A DNA stretch of 36,245 bases from contig JAHDWG010000008.1 in NCBI GenBank assembly GCA_023384495.1, positions 1 to 36,245 on the forward strand. Reading direction: 5' to 3'. A model generated the notes under the pieces. That model was not told the DNA's origin. It searched no databases and was given only the letters and a program-made list of their open reading frames with translations. The stretch comes from Caldilineaceae bacterium (lineage in GTDB: Bacteria; Chloroflexota; Anaerolineae; Caldilineales; Caldilineaceae). Position numbers and translations under genes: made by a program. Positions within the stretch are counted from its first letter, which is position 1. Every line of letters starts with the position of its first letter. This document shows, piece by piece, positions 10,758 through 17,873 of this stretch.

Positions 10758-10983
10758 CGTTTTTTTAATTCCTTATGCCAGGCTTGGGCAATAATGTCTT
10801 GGTTTGCCTCAATTAGGCGTTCAATTTCATTCAACTCATGGGGGCGATATCCTGATTCCACGCCATTGATAGCGGATCAACTCAATACTTGGCTTCCTGA
10901 CGCCCATGCACGTGCATCGGTTCGCCTAGATCAAACAGAACGAAGAAGAACGCATACCCCTTTTGTCGAAAAATGACCGGCAC
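10754..10983 (-). pseudogene. Broken DUF4160 gene (in-frame stop plus 1-bp deletion)
   Basis: Read from GTG 10983 on the minus strand, with ACGGAG about 7 bases upstream. The first part (PVIFRQKGYAFFF, then EPMHVHGRQEAKY) is the DUF4160 N-terminus, including the EPxHVH motif. The codon where the family has the Trp of the AKFW motif is TGA (10884-10882). After VDPLSMAW the frame shifts near 10860, consistent with loss of one G, and resumes as ESGYRPHELNEIERLI through IIAQAWHKELKKR, the expected DUF4160 C-terminus. Restoring both lesions gives about 76 residues, the family length. The stretch is more AT-rich than its neighbours, which suggests an acquired module. Function of the family: a small protein often found in toxin-antitoxin-like pairs. 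Confidence 0.82.
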
Positions 10984-11136
10984 AAGACCGCTCCGTTGTC
11001 TTTGTGAATGCGCTTGACGTGAATGCCCTGGATCACACATTGCATGGTCAATTGCGTATGCTCCTATGGCCAAGTTGGACGCTATGACACCACAGTAGGC
11101 GGGGATGGGATAGTAGTTCCCCACCCGCGGGTGTAT

Positions 11137-11169
11137 AGGTGACAGTCACTTCAAAAGTAACTGTCACCT
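11137..11169. repeat. 33-bp inverted repeat, 15-bp arms
   Basis: The arm AGGTGACAGTCACTT is followed by a 3-base spacer and the arm AAGTAACTGTCACCT; 14 of 15 positions pair. It lies between the DUF4160 remnant and the promoter of the oxidoreductase gene. It could be a small palindromic repeat element, an operator or part of a terminator. Confidence 0.75.
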
Positions 11170-11171
11170 CA

Positions 11172-11200
11172 CAGGGGCGCCCGAAGACGCCCCCTGCTTT
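11172..11200 (+). terminator. Possible hairpin terminator (weak)
   Basis: CAGGGGCG pairs with CGCCCCCTG (one bulged C) around an 8-base loop, followed by a short CTTT. It is GC-rich but the T tract is poor, and it directly precedes the -35 box of the next promoter. It may only be a continuation of the adjacent palindromic element. Confidence 0.35.
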
Positions 11201-11226
11201 ACAGCGGGTCATTTCTCGGCTACAAT
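11198..11226 (+). promoter_or_regulatory. Sigma70-type promoter for the Gfo/Idh/MocA gene
   Basis: TTTACA (11198-11203), a 17-base spacer and TACAAT (11221-11226). Transcription would start near 11233, about 39 bases before the ATG at 11272. Confidence 0.6.
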
Positions 11227-11271
11227 CGAAGTGGCGAACCTTCCACATTGATCAAGAAGCGAGTGTAATCT

Positions 11272-12441
11272 ATGCGCAAACAACTAAACGCCGGCGTGAT
11301 CGGATTGGGCATCCTCGGGCGGCAACATGCGGAATTTCTGCACAGGCGCCCCGCCGTGCGCCTGGCCGCGGTGGCGGACGTGCGCAAACCCGTGGCGGTG
11401 GAGGTGGCGGCGCTCACCGGCGCCGAAGCGTTTGACGACTATGCGGCCATGCTTCGGGCGCACACGCTCGATCTGGTGGTCGTCGCCACGCCCGACCATC
11501 TGCACGCAGCCCCCACCCTGGCTGCTCTGGCCGCCGGCGTCCCCAATTTGCTATTGGAGAAGCCGCTGGCCACGACGATGGCCGATGCCGACGCCATCTA
11601 TGATGCGGTTGAGCGCACAGGCGCTCGCCTCTTTGTGGACTTTGCCAACCGGGCCTCACCGTTGGACATCGCCACCCGCTATGTGATCCAACAGGGGTTG
11701 CTGGGGCGCGTCGTCTATGGCGAAGCCCGGCTCGACGACAATATCACTGTGCCCACGCAGATGTGGGGCGAACGCACGCGTGACTTTGCCGGCAACTCGT
11801 CCACCGCACACTTTCTGCTCAGCCACGTGGTCGACCTGCTGCGCTGGTATTTCGCCCCCGCCGAGGTGACTGAGGTCTATGCAATTAGCCAACAGGCGGT
11901 GTTGGGATATACGCCCGATCTATACGACGCCTTTCTGACCTTTGACAATGGCATGAAGATGCGCGCCAAGGCCGAGTGGATCAAGCACATCGACGAACTC
12001 GTCGAGTTCTATCTCTGCTTCTCGGGCAGCGAGGGGACGCTCATTTATAACAAGCGCAATGGCTTTGCCTGCGACGAAGGCTGGCGGGCGAATGTGCGCG
12101 CACAGCTCCCCCTCGATGAGCTGCGCCGCCATCAGGATGCCCTGTTGGCGCGCGGGGTCAATGTCGCCTCTCTCGTCCATCGCCCCACACCCACCACTGG
12201 GCAGCTTTCGGCAGGGGGTGGACAGACAGCGCTGGCGCTTGAGAAGCGCGGCCCCAGGCACGGCGGCACGATGGCCCTTGTTGGTCCCTGTATCGACGCC
12301 ATCATCGAGGGGACGGACGAGCCGTCCAGCTACCAGGGCAACGGCCCGCTGCCCAACCATGTGGATGGCCTACGCCAGACCCAGATCGTCACCGCCATCA
12401 TCGATTCGGCGCGCACCGGGGAGCCAGTGGCGCTGGGCTAG
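11272..12441 (+). CDS. Gfo/Idh/MocA family NAD(P)-dependent oxidoreductase
   Basis: Protein of 389 residues. The N-terminal Rossmann domain has GVIGLGILGRQH as its dinucleotide loop, then ATPDHLHA and the family signature EKPLA near residue 100, where Lys is catalytic. The C-terminal alpha/beta half (FLLSHVVDLLRWYF and beyond) is typical of sugar or inositol dehydrogenases. The substrate is not predictable from sequence. A clear promoter lies directly upstream and gene remnants lie on either side, so it seems to be a single-gene unit. An SD is hardly visible (AAGCGAG). The Cys/His content and the GG-rich stretch near residue 315 (TTGQLSAGGGQ) are unremarkable. Confidence 0.93.
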   Translation: MRKQLNAGVIGLGILGRQHAEFLHRRPAVRLAAVADVRKPVAVEVAALTGAEAFDDYAAMLRAHTLDLVVVATPDHLHAAPTLAALAAGVPNLLLEKPLATTMADADAIYDAVERTGARLFVDFANRASPLDIATRYVIQQGLLGRVVYGEARLDDNITVPTQMWGERTRDFAGNSSTAHFLLSHVVDLLRWYFAPAEVTEVYAISQQAVLGYTPDLYDAFLTFDNGMKMRAKAEWIKHIDELVEFYLCFSGSEGTLIYNKRNGFACDEGWRANVRAQLPLDELRRHQDALLARGVNVASLVHRPTPTTGQLSAGGGQTALALEKRGPRHGGTMALVGPCIDAIIEGTDEPSSYQGNGPLPNHVDGLRQTQIVTAIIDSARTGEPVALG

Positions 12442-12448
12442 CGCATCT

Positions 12449-12664
12449 CTAACAAAGTGACTTTGCCATCCGACAGGCTATATAGGCGTCACTCGCCAAA
12501 GGGTAGTGGTAGGAGATAATCTCATACCGCTCCGGAGCAGAGTGAATTGAAGTATTGAGCTCACTGCGTAAGCTTTTTTCCCACCACTCTGGGTGTCCAA
12601 GTTCGGCTTCAAAATCGCCTCGTATTTTCTGGCCAGACTCCCAGTCTAGGGGTGTGAGATAATC
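12449..12664 (-). pseudogene. Orphan C-terminal gene fragment (71 codons, no start)
   Basis: The minus strand carries an open frame bounded upstream by TGA (12667-12665) and ending at TAG 12451-12449. It reads like a real protein tail rather than noise: DYLTPLDWESGQKIRG, then GHPEWWEKSLRS, then ERYEIISYHYPLASDAYI. There is no ATG, GTG or TTG with a ribosome site at its beginning, so I take it as the remains of a lost gene. I do not recognise the family. It fills the otherwise gene-free gap between the oxidoreductase and the PPK-like gene. Confidence 0.45.
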
Positions 12665-12678
12665 TCACGTTACTACCC
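12501..12678. repeat. Pair of GAGATAATCTC palindromes with inverted flanks
   Basis: GAGATAATCTC occurs at 12513-12523 and again within GTGAGATAATCTCAC at 12654-12668. The flanks GGGTAGT (12501-12507) and ACTACCC (12672-12678) are inverted relative to each other, so the outer 25 bp match in 18 positions as an imperfect inverted repeat. This may mark a small decayed element or a pair of operator sites upstream of the PPK-like gene; part of it is also read by the gene fragment at 12449-12664. Confidence 0.4.
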
Positions 12679-12719
12679 GCCAAAGAACTGGGTTGTCAAA
12701 AAAGTACTAGGCAGGGCAT

Positions 12720-13607
12720 ATGTTTGAAGCACTGGCAACTGCCCAGGCCTGCCTGCGTGCGGCCAAGCGAAGCGACCTCAGCCTGGCCGACCGGCTGCGG
12801 GCGATCAGCCTGATGGCCGATACGGTCGACCGCTACTTTATCGCCCACGCTCCTCACCCGACTGCGAACGCCGAGCGCGCTGTGCTAACCCCGGCTACGC
12901 CACCGCACGACGCCACGGTGCTGTTTGCGCCCCTGCTACACGACGCCACTCAGGTGTTGCGGCTGCAATTGGCGCCCCTGCTCTTCCAACATCACATCCG
13001 CTTGCCGTCGGTGGGCCAGTTGGGTGAGCAGCAGCAGGCCTGGTTGTTTGACTACTTTCAAGAGCATATCTACCCGCTGTTGACACCCCTGGCGGTGGAT
13101 CCGGGCCATCCCTTCCCCTATATCAGCTCCGACAGTATCAATCTGCTCATTCTGTTGCAACAGCCAGGAAAGTTCAGTACGCGCACGCTCTATGCGCGGC
13201 TCAAGGTGCCGCGCCAGGTTGTGCCTCGCATTATCGAGACGCCCCCGCTGGCCGCGGTCGATTCACCGGTGTTGCATCACGATGAAAACGAACGCTATTG
13301 GGTCTGGAGTGAAGAAGTCGTCCAGTATTTTGTCCATGAACTGTTCGCCGGCATGTCGGTAACCGGGATCTATCAGTTCCGCGTGTTGCGCGCCGGTGGT
13401 GCGGACAGGGCGGAAGGTGTGCGCGATAAGACTGCGCCCGTCGTCCGCGTCGACATTCAACATGACATGCCGCCGCCGGTGGCGCAGTGGCTTGTCTCGC
13501 GGCTGGAGGCGCCCTGGCAGTCGGTGATTCGCGGGCATACGCCTTTGAGTGTGGCCAACTGGGCCGACCTGGCCCGGCGGCTCGATGCGCTGCCTGTCAA
13601 GATTTGA
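12720..13607 (+). CDS. Polyphosphate kinase 1-like protein with N and middle domains only
   Basis: The 295 residues match the N-terminal helical and middle domains of PPK1. Around residues 110-145 it has YFQEHIYPLLTPLAVDP, then HPFPYISSDSINL. Around 205-225 comes FVHELFAGMSVTGIYQFRVL. The end (WQSVIRGHTPLSVANW) corresponds to the last part of the PPK middle domain. The two C-terminal phospholipase-D-like catalytic domains, which hold the autophosphorylated His and the ATP site, are absent: the normal enzyme has about 690-720 residues. The stop TGA at 13605-13607 falls cleanly at the domain border and no PPK coding sequence follows; a promoter for serS begins there instead. So it cannot be a normal kinase. 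It may be a polyphosphate-binding or regulatory protein, or a degenerating gene that is still open. Confidence 0.8.
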   Translation: MFEALATAQACLRAAKRSDLSLADRLRAISLMADTVDRYFIAHAPHPTANAERAVLTPATPPHDATVLFAPLLHDATQVLRLQLAPLLFQHHIRLPSVGQLGEQQQAWLFDYFQEHIYPLLTPLAVDPGHPFPYISSDSINLLILLQQPGKFSTRTLYARLKVPRQVVPRIIETPPLAAVDSPVLHHDENERYWVWSEEVVQYFVHELFAGMSVTGIYQFRVLRAGGADRAEGVRDKTAPVVRVDIQHDMPPPVAQWLVSRLEAPWQSVIRGHTPLSVANWADLARRLDALPVKI

Positions 13608-13632
13608 CGATTTGGACGCGCCGTGTTACGAT
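13604..13632 (+). promoter_or_regulatory. Strong sigma70-type promoter of the serS T-box leader
   Basis: TTGACG (13604-13609), 17-base spacer, TACGAT (13627-13632). The -35 box overlaps the stop of the PPK-like gene. Transcription would begin near 13639, just before the first leader hairpin (GATCTC-GAACA at 13641-13651 pairing with TGTTC and GAGATC up to 13669). Confidence 0.7.
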
Positions 13633-13640
13633 TTTTTACA

Positions 13641-13915
13641 GATCTCGAACAGAGAATGTTCTGGAGATCAGCCAAAGATTGACCACGTTGACAGAGGCCA
13701 CGACGCAGCGTTGGCTCCACACAGAGAGTTGCCGGCCGGTGCAAGGCAACAGGGAGCGCCCGTCAGAGCACCTCTCGAGTTCCTGGCAGGAAATGGCCGG
13801 GCGGTAGACGCCGTTACCGTTCAATGAGTCGGTAGCGCGCCTGCAAGGCCGCGACCGAAAAGTCAGGTGGCACCACGAATCCCTTCGTCCTGTAGTTTGG
13901 GCGAGGGGATTTTTA
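13641..13915 (+). promoter_or_regulatory. Serine T-box leader (tRNA-sensing riboswitch) of serS
   Basis: The T-box core AGGTGGCACCACG is at 13865-13877. Stem I has the conserved distal part: AGAGAG, stem TTGCC/GGCAA, and the loop GGCCGGTGCAA (13725-13749). Lower down, GGCTCC/GGAGC, GACG/CGTC and GAGG/CCTC pair. The 3' strand of the specifier loop is AGAGCA, and AGC at 13767-13769, followed by A and the lower stem, is a serine codon in the standard place. In the antiterminator, UGGC would pair with a tRNA end GCCA, which agrees with the G discriminator base of tRNA-Ser. Uncharged tRNA-Ser should therefore favour antitermination and raise serS expression. Typical T-box features K-turn and loop E were not clearly found. 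Confidence 0.92.
13878..13914 (+). terminator. T-box regulated intrinsic terminator
   Basis: AATCCCTTCGTCC (13878-13890) pairs, with G-U pairs, with GGGCGAGGGGATT (13899-13911), followed by TTTTT at 13910-13914. Its 5' arm is directly next to the T-box core, as needed for switching with the antiterminator. Confidence 0.88.
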
Positions 13916-14000
13916 ATTGACAATTGTCAATTGACAATTGTCAACGGTCAATTGCGAATCTTTCGTTGTCCCATTGTCTATCGTCAATCGTCTATCGTCC
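13916..14000. repeat. Heptanucleotide repeat tract, including a doubled perfect palindrome
   Basis: TTGACAATTGTCAA, itself a perfect palindrome, occurs twice in tandem (13917-13930 and 13931-13944). Degenerate 7-mers follow, and four clean ones ATTGTCT, ATCGTCA, ATCGTCT, ATCGTCC lie at 13973-14000. The period is 7 throughout and the same 7-mer recurs at 15526-15571 and 17874-17965. It lies between the T-box terminator and the serS ribosome site, so it is part of the serS 5' UTR. Confidence 0.8.
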
Positions 14001-14022
14001 AATCAGAAAGGAATGTGACACC

Positions 14023-15303
14023 ATGTTGGACATACGTTGGATGCGTGAAAATCGGGAAGCATTAGCTGAGGCCATGCGCAAGCTGAATGCCGAGGATGCA
14101 CCGTGGGAACGGGCGCTGGCGCTCGATGAAGAGCGTCGCGAATTGCTAACCCAGGTAGAGGCGCTGCGGGCGGAACGCAACACCGGTTCGAAGCAGGTGG
14201 GTGAGTACTTTCGCGAAAAGCGGGTGGATGAGGCCAACGCGCTCAAGGCGCGCATGAGCGTCATCGGCGACGAGATCGCCGCATTAGAGCAACGCCTGCG
14301 TCAGGTGGAGGCCGATTTCGACGACGCCATGCTCCGCATCCCCAACCCGCCCGAACCCGATGTGCCGGTGGCCCCCGATGAGGCGGGCAACCAGGTGGTC
14401 AGCACGTGGGGCGCGCTGCCCGAATTCGGCTTTTCGCCGCTGCCGCACTGGGATCTGGGCGAACGGCTGGGCATCATCGATATCGAGCGTGGGGTAAAAC
14501 TGGCCGGCACGCGCTTCTATTTGCTCATGGGGGCGGGCGCCCGGCTCCAGCGCGCGCTGAGCAACTGGTTTCTTGATGTACATATTGAAGAACATGGCTA
14601 CGAGGAGGTCTACCCGCCCAACATGGTGCGCACCAACGTCATGGTGGGCACGGGCAATCTGCCCAAGTTTGGCGATGTCCTCTATCGCGACGCCGAAGAG
14701 GACTTCTGGTTGATCCCCACGGCGGAGGTGCCCGTGACCAACATCTATCGCGATGAGATCATCCCGGCGGGCAAGCTGCCCATCAACCTGGTGGCGTCGA
14801 CGCCCTGCTTCCGCCGCGAAAAGGTGGCCGCCGGCAAGGATGTGCGCGGCATCAAACGGGTGCTCCAGTTTCAGAAGGTAGAGATGGTCAAGTTTGTCGA
14901 GCCGCACACCGGCCGCGACGAGTTGGAGACGCTGACGCGCAACGCCGAGGTGCTGCTTGAGCGGCTGGAGCTGCCCTACCGGCGTGTTGCCATTGCCACC
15001 GGTGATCTCTCGTTTGTTGCAGCGATCAAGTATGACCTGGAGGTCTGGGCGGCGGGCTGCGGAGAGTGGCTCGAGGTCAGCTCGTGCTCGTTCTTCCGCG
15101 ACTTTCAGGCGCGGCGGGCCAACATCCGCTATCGCCCGTCGGAGGGCGCGCGGCCCGAATATGTAAATACGCTTAACGGGTCGGGGCTGGCGCTGCCGCG
15201 GATCATCATTGCGCTGCTCGAGAATAACCAGCAAGCCGACGGTTCGGTGACAGTGCCCGAGGTGCTGCGCCCCTACATGGGGGGCATGACCACGATCCGG
15301 TAA
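14023..15303 (+). CDS. serS: Serine--tRNA ligase
   Basis: Class II synthetase that charges tRNA-Ser (and tRNA-Sec where present). It has 426 residues, the usual length. The N-terminal antiparallel coiled-coil arm that binds the long variable arm of tRNA-Ser covers about residues 25-105. The catalytic core holds motif 2 (TPCFRREKVAAGKDVRG) and motif 3 (NGSGLALPRIIIALLENNQ). The frame is open upstream to 13924, but ATG 14023 has AGAAAGGA about 10 bases before it and begins at the family's N-terminus (MLDIRWMRENRE). The gene is controlled by the serine T-box just upstream. It is a single-gene unit with a hairpin downstream at 15328-15371. Confidence 0.98.
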   Translation: MLDIRWMRENREALAEAMRKLNAEDAPWERALALDEERRELLTQVEALRAERNTGSKQVGEYFREKRVDEANALKARMSVIGDEIAALEQRLRQVEADFDDAMLRIPNPPEPDVPVAPDEAGNQVVSTWGALPEFGFSPLPHWDLGERLGIIDIERGVKLAGTRFYLLMGAGARLQRALSNWFLDVHIEEHGYEEVYPPNMVRTNVMVGTGNLPKFGDVLYRDAEEDFWLIPTAEVPVTNIYRDEIIPAGKLPINLVASTPCFRREKVAAGKDVRGIKRVLQFQKVEMVKFVEPHTGRDELETLTRNAEVLLERLELPYRRVAIATGDLSFVAAIKYDLEVWAAGCGEWLEVSSCSFFRDFQARRANIRYRPSEGARPEYVNTLNGSGLALPRIIIALLENNQQADGSVTVPEVLRPYMGGMTTIR

Positions 15304-15327
15304 TGGCGACAACGCGCGTCGGAGACA

Positions 15328-15371
15328 AGGTGCGGCGCGTCCATTGCCCGCAGGCGGATCGCGCCGCACCT
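15328..15371 (+). terminator. 12-bp perfect hairpin downstream of serS
   Basis: AGGTGCGGCGCG (15328-15339) pairs perfectly with CGCGCCGCACCT (15360-15371), with a 20-base loop. There is no T tract after it, so it may terminate poorly alone or protect the 3' end. The rest of the 314-bp gap to the next gene holds only the promoter and the heptad repeat tract. Confidence 0.5.
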
Positions 15372-15471
15372 CTATCGCCCATTGAGCCGGCGCTTTTCGA
15401 AATCAACAGCACAAAGAGGCAAGTGGGCAGCGCACGTGGCCGCCCAAATCGAATGATTGCGCGTCGCTAAA

Positions 15472-15500
15472 TGGACACCGAGCGGAAAGACAGCTACACT
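15472..15500 (+). promoter_or_regulatory. Promoter candidate for the MFS gene
   Basis: TGGACA (15472-15477), 17-base spacer, TACACT (15495-15500). The 5' UTR of about 110 bases would include the heptad hairpin at 15526-15571. Confidence 0.45.
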
Positions 15501-15525
15501 ATGGCCAGATGGGGGACAATAGACC

Positions 15526-15571
15526 ATAAGACGATAAGACGATAGTCCATCGATTCGTCCTATCGTCCTAT
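15526..15571. repeat. Heptad repeats forming an imperfect hairpin
   Basis: The left arm ATAAGACGATAAGACGAT (15526-15543) is an inverted copy of the right arm at 15554-15571 (CGTCCTATCGTCCTAT) with 15 of 18 positions matching. Both arms repeat with a period of 7. Confidence 0.7.
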
Positions 15572-15617
15572 CATGCCGACAATCTGCACATGTTGACCAA
15601 GGCCCCACTGAGCCTCC

Positions 15618-16862
15618 ATGTTTGAGTATTGGCAGCGGATTCGCGCCTTTCGCCGCGACATACGCCTGTTTCTGATCACACCGGCCCTGATTGGGTTGAC
15701 GGTCTTTGGCGGCATCTACACCGTGCTCTTCAACCTCTATCTTGTGCGGTTGGGCTATGGGCCGGAATTTGTGGGGTTGGTCAATGCCAGCAGCCAGTTT
15801 GCGCTTGCGCTCTTTGCGTTGCCGGCCAGTGTGGTTGGGGCGCGGGTTGGCGCACGGAAAGCAATGGTCGCTGGGCTGAGCCTGGCCGTGCTCGGCAACG
15901 GCCTGCCGATCCTCGCCGAGTTTGCCCCTGGCGCCTGGCGCGCCGGCTGGATTTTGGTCACCTATGTGACCGGTGGGCTCGGTCTGGCGCTCTACTTCGT
16001 CAACTCATCGCCCTGGGTGATGTCGGTGACCACGCCACAAGAGCGAGGCCATGTCTTTTCGGTGCAGGCGGCGCTTTGGCCGCTGGCTGGTTTTGTGGGC
16101 AGCCTGGTGGGCGGCGTCATGCCCACTCTCTTTGCCCAAGCGCTGGGGGTATCGCTGGATTCACCAGCTGCCTATCGATATCCACTGTTAATTGCCGCTG
16201 GGCTGCTGACTATCGGTGTTGGCGCGCTCTGGATGACACAGGAAGCGGCCATCGTCGTCTCACGTGATGAGCCGGCCCGACCTCCCCTGGCCGCCCCAGT
16301 GGGGGTCTTGCTCGTAATGGGGCTGGTCGGCATTTTGCGCGGTTCGGGCGAAGGCGCGGCGCGCACCTTCTTCAATGTCTACATGGATGCCGAATTTGGC
16401 GTCTCGGCGGCTCGGATCGGCGGATTTCTTGCCATCGGGCAACTGTTGTCCGTGCCTGCGGCCCTGGTGACACCACTCTTTGCCACACGTTGGGGGAATG
16501 ACCGCATCATCTTGGCGGGCACCGTTGGGTTGGCGCTCGTGCTGGGGGCCTTTGCGCTGGCTGCGCAGTGGTTGGCGGCGGGCGCGGCATTTATGGCCAT
16601 GTTGGTTGTGATCAGCATCGCGCGGCCAGCGTACATGGTCTACAGCCAAGAGATCGTGGCCCCCCAGTGGCATGGCGCCATGTCGGCGGCCACGACGATG
16701 GCGATTGGCATCAGTTGGTCGATAATGGCGCTGGGGGGTGGCTATCTCATTGTCCGCTTGGGCTATCGACCGCTTTTTCTCACCGGCGCGCTGCTGACGG
16801 CGCTGGGCGCGCTGATCTTCTGGCGTTACTTTGGCGCGACACGCGGTGAGCTCGCCGGTTGA
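15618..16862 (+). CDS. Major facilitator superfamily (MFS) transporter
   Basis: Integral membrane protein of 414 residues with about 12 hydrophobic helices in two halves. Between helices 2 and 3 the loop GARVGARKAMVAGL is a version of the MFS motif (Gly-x-x-x-Asp-Arg-x-Gly-Arg-Arg) in which the Asp is missing. The central loop (residues ~205-225) is short, and the second half begins with LLVMGLVGILRGSGEGAARTFF. The overall pattern resembles a sugar or drug exporter of the MFS_1 type, but no substrate can be assigned. ATG 15618 starts right before the first helix (FLITPALIGLTVFGG). It appears to be transcribed alone from the promoter at 15472-15500. Confidence 0.88.
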   Translation: MFEYWQRIRAFRRDIRLFLITPALIGLTVFGGIYTVLFNLYLVRLGYGPEFVGLVNASSQFALALFALPASVVGARVGARKAMVAGLSLAVLGNGLPILAEFAPGAWRAGWILVTYVTGGLGLALYFVNSSPWVMSVTTPQERGHVFSVQAALWPLAGFVGSLVGGVMPTLFAQALGVSLDSPAAYRYPLLIAAGLLTIGVGALWMTQEAAIVVSRDEPARPPLAAPVGVLLVMGLVGILRGSGEGAARTFFNVYMDAEFGVSAARIGGFLAIGQLLSVPAALVTPLFATRWGNDRIILAGTVGLALVLGAFALAAQWLAAGAAFMAMLVVISIARPAYMVYSQEIVAPQWHGAMSAATTMAIGISWSIMALGGGYLIVRLGYRPLFLTGALLTALGALIFWRYFGATRGELAG

Positions 16863-17038
16863 GTCATCTTCTCGACAGCGTCTGCGCGCCTCGCGCCAAT
16901 CCATTTGTTTTCGGACGTAGGCACGCCTTGGCTGAAGGTTTGTGCGTTGACAAATTTGTCTCCCGTTATAACCATATAACCATCAGCCGCTGCGTACGTC
17001 GCCTGTTTTTTTGAATTCAAGATCGATCAGGAGTAAAC

Positions 17039-17869
17039 ATGCACAGCGAAACCAATCTGTTGGAACGTCTTCGCCGCTGCCGGGCGGCGCTCTTTGACAT
17101 GGATGGCGTCATCTATGTGGGCAACCAGCCGCTGCCCGGCGTCCAGGCCCTCTTTGACTATCTGGACGCTACCGGACGCAAGTGGCTCTGCATTACCAAC
17201 AACGCCAGCAATACGTCAACCATGTTCGCCGAAAAGCTGGAGAAGATGGGCATCCATGCCGACCCCGCCCATATTTTGGGGAGCGCTGAGGCAACGGCAA
17301 GCTGGCTGGCTGAGGAAGCGCCCCGCGGCAGCAAGGTGCTCATGCTGGGCATGGACGGCCTGCGCACAGCGCTGCTGCATGAAGGGTTTGATCTGGTGAG
17401 CGACCCTGCTGAGGCAGCCTATGCGGTGGTGGGCATCAACTTCCACCTGCAATACGAACAATTGGCGGATGTGGCCCTGGCCATCCGCAACGGCGCCCGG
17501 TTTATCGGCACCAACACCGACCCGACCTACCCCTCGGAGCGCGGCCAGATTCCGGGAACGGGCAGCATCATTGCCCTGTTGGTGGCCGCTACGGGCGTGC
17601 AGCCCGAAGTGGTGGGCAAGCCCTACCCTGGCATGTATCAACTCGCCATGCGCCGGTTGGGCGCGACGCCGTCCGAAACGCTCATGGTGGGCGACCGCCA
17701 CGAAACCGACATTGTGGGCGCAGTCAAACTTGGGTTGACCACAGCCGGTGTGCTCACCGGCATCAGCAGCCGAGAAGAATTTGAACAAGGGAATCCTCGC
17801 CCCGATTTTGTGTTGCCCGGGCTGCCTGAGTTGTTGGAACGGTTCAAAGAGGCGGACCAACTGGGTTAG
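17039..17869 (+). CDS. HAD-IIA family phosphatase (NagD-like)
   Basis: Cytoplasmic Mg-dependent phosphatase of 276 residues with all HAD motifs: DMDGVIYVG (nucleophile Asp20, acid/base Asp22), TNNASN (motif II), VGKPYPGMY (motif III Lys) and [10 protein letters not shown] (motif IV). The cap inserted between motifs II and III (C2 type) and the order fit the NagD / 4-nitrophenylphosphatase / 2-phosphoglycolate phosphatase branch. The exact substrate (a nucleotide, a sugar phosphate or phosphoglycolate) is unknown. AGGAG sits 6-8 bases before ATG 17039. The gene ends next to a repeat tract and faces the XdhC-like gene. Confidence 0.92.
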   Translation: MHSETNLLERLRRCRAALFDMDGVIYVGNQPLPGVQALFDYLDATGRKWLCITNNASNTSTMFAEKLEKMGIHADPAHILGSAEATASWLAEEAPRGSKVLMLGMDGLRTALLHEGFDLVSDPAEAAYAVVGINFHLQYEQLADVALAIRNGARFIGTNTDPTYPSERGQIPGTGSIIALLVAATGVQPEVVGKPYPGMYQLAMRRLGATPSETLMVGDRHETDIVGAVKLGLTTAGVLTGISSREEFEQGNPRPDFVLPGLPELLERFKEADQLG

Positions 17870-17873
17870 CCCA

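Noticed and set aside
10882-10884. TGA as a recoded Trp or selenocysteine codon in the DUF4160 gene
   Set aside because: TGA ends many intact genes here, no SECIS-like structure is evident, and a separate frameshift breaks the same gene.
10638-10976. 112-codon ORF on the plus strand
   Set aside because: It is antisense to the DUF4160 remnant, whose two reading-frame pieces match the family from end to end; the plus-strand protein has no recognisable motifs or ribosome site.
11050-11124. N-terminal extension of the DUF4160 frame up to 11124
   Set aside because: The frame is open, but the family homology starts at GTG 10983, which has a ribosome site; the upstream part has no similarity to the family.
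13647-13661. GAACA-N5-TGTTC as a LexA/SOS box
   Set aside because: The spacing differs from the Gram-positive GAAC-N4-GTTC box, and the sequence forms part of a longer RNA hairpin downstream of the promoter.
16947-16980. TTGACA followed by TATAAC as a promoter for the HAD gene
   Set aside because: The spacing to the two TATAAC copies is 14 or 22 bases, outside the usual range.
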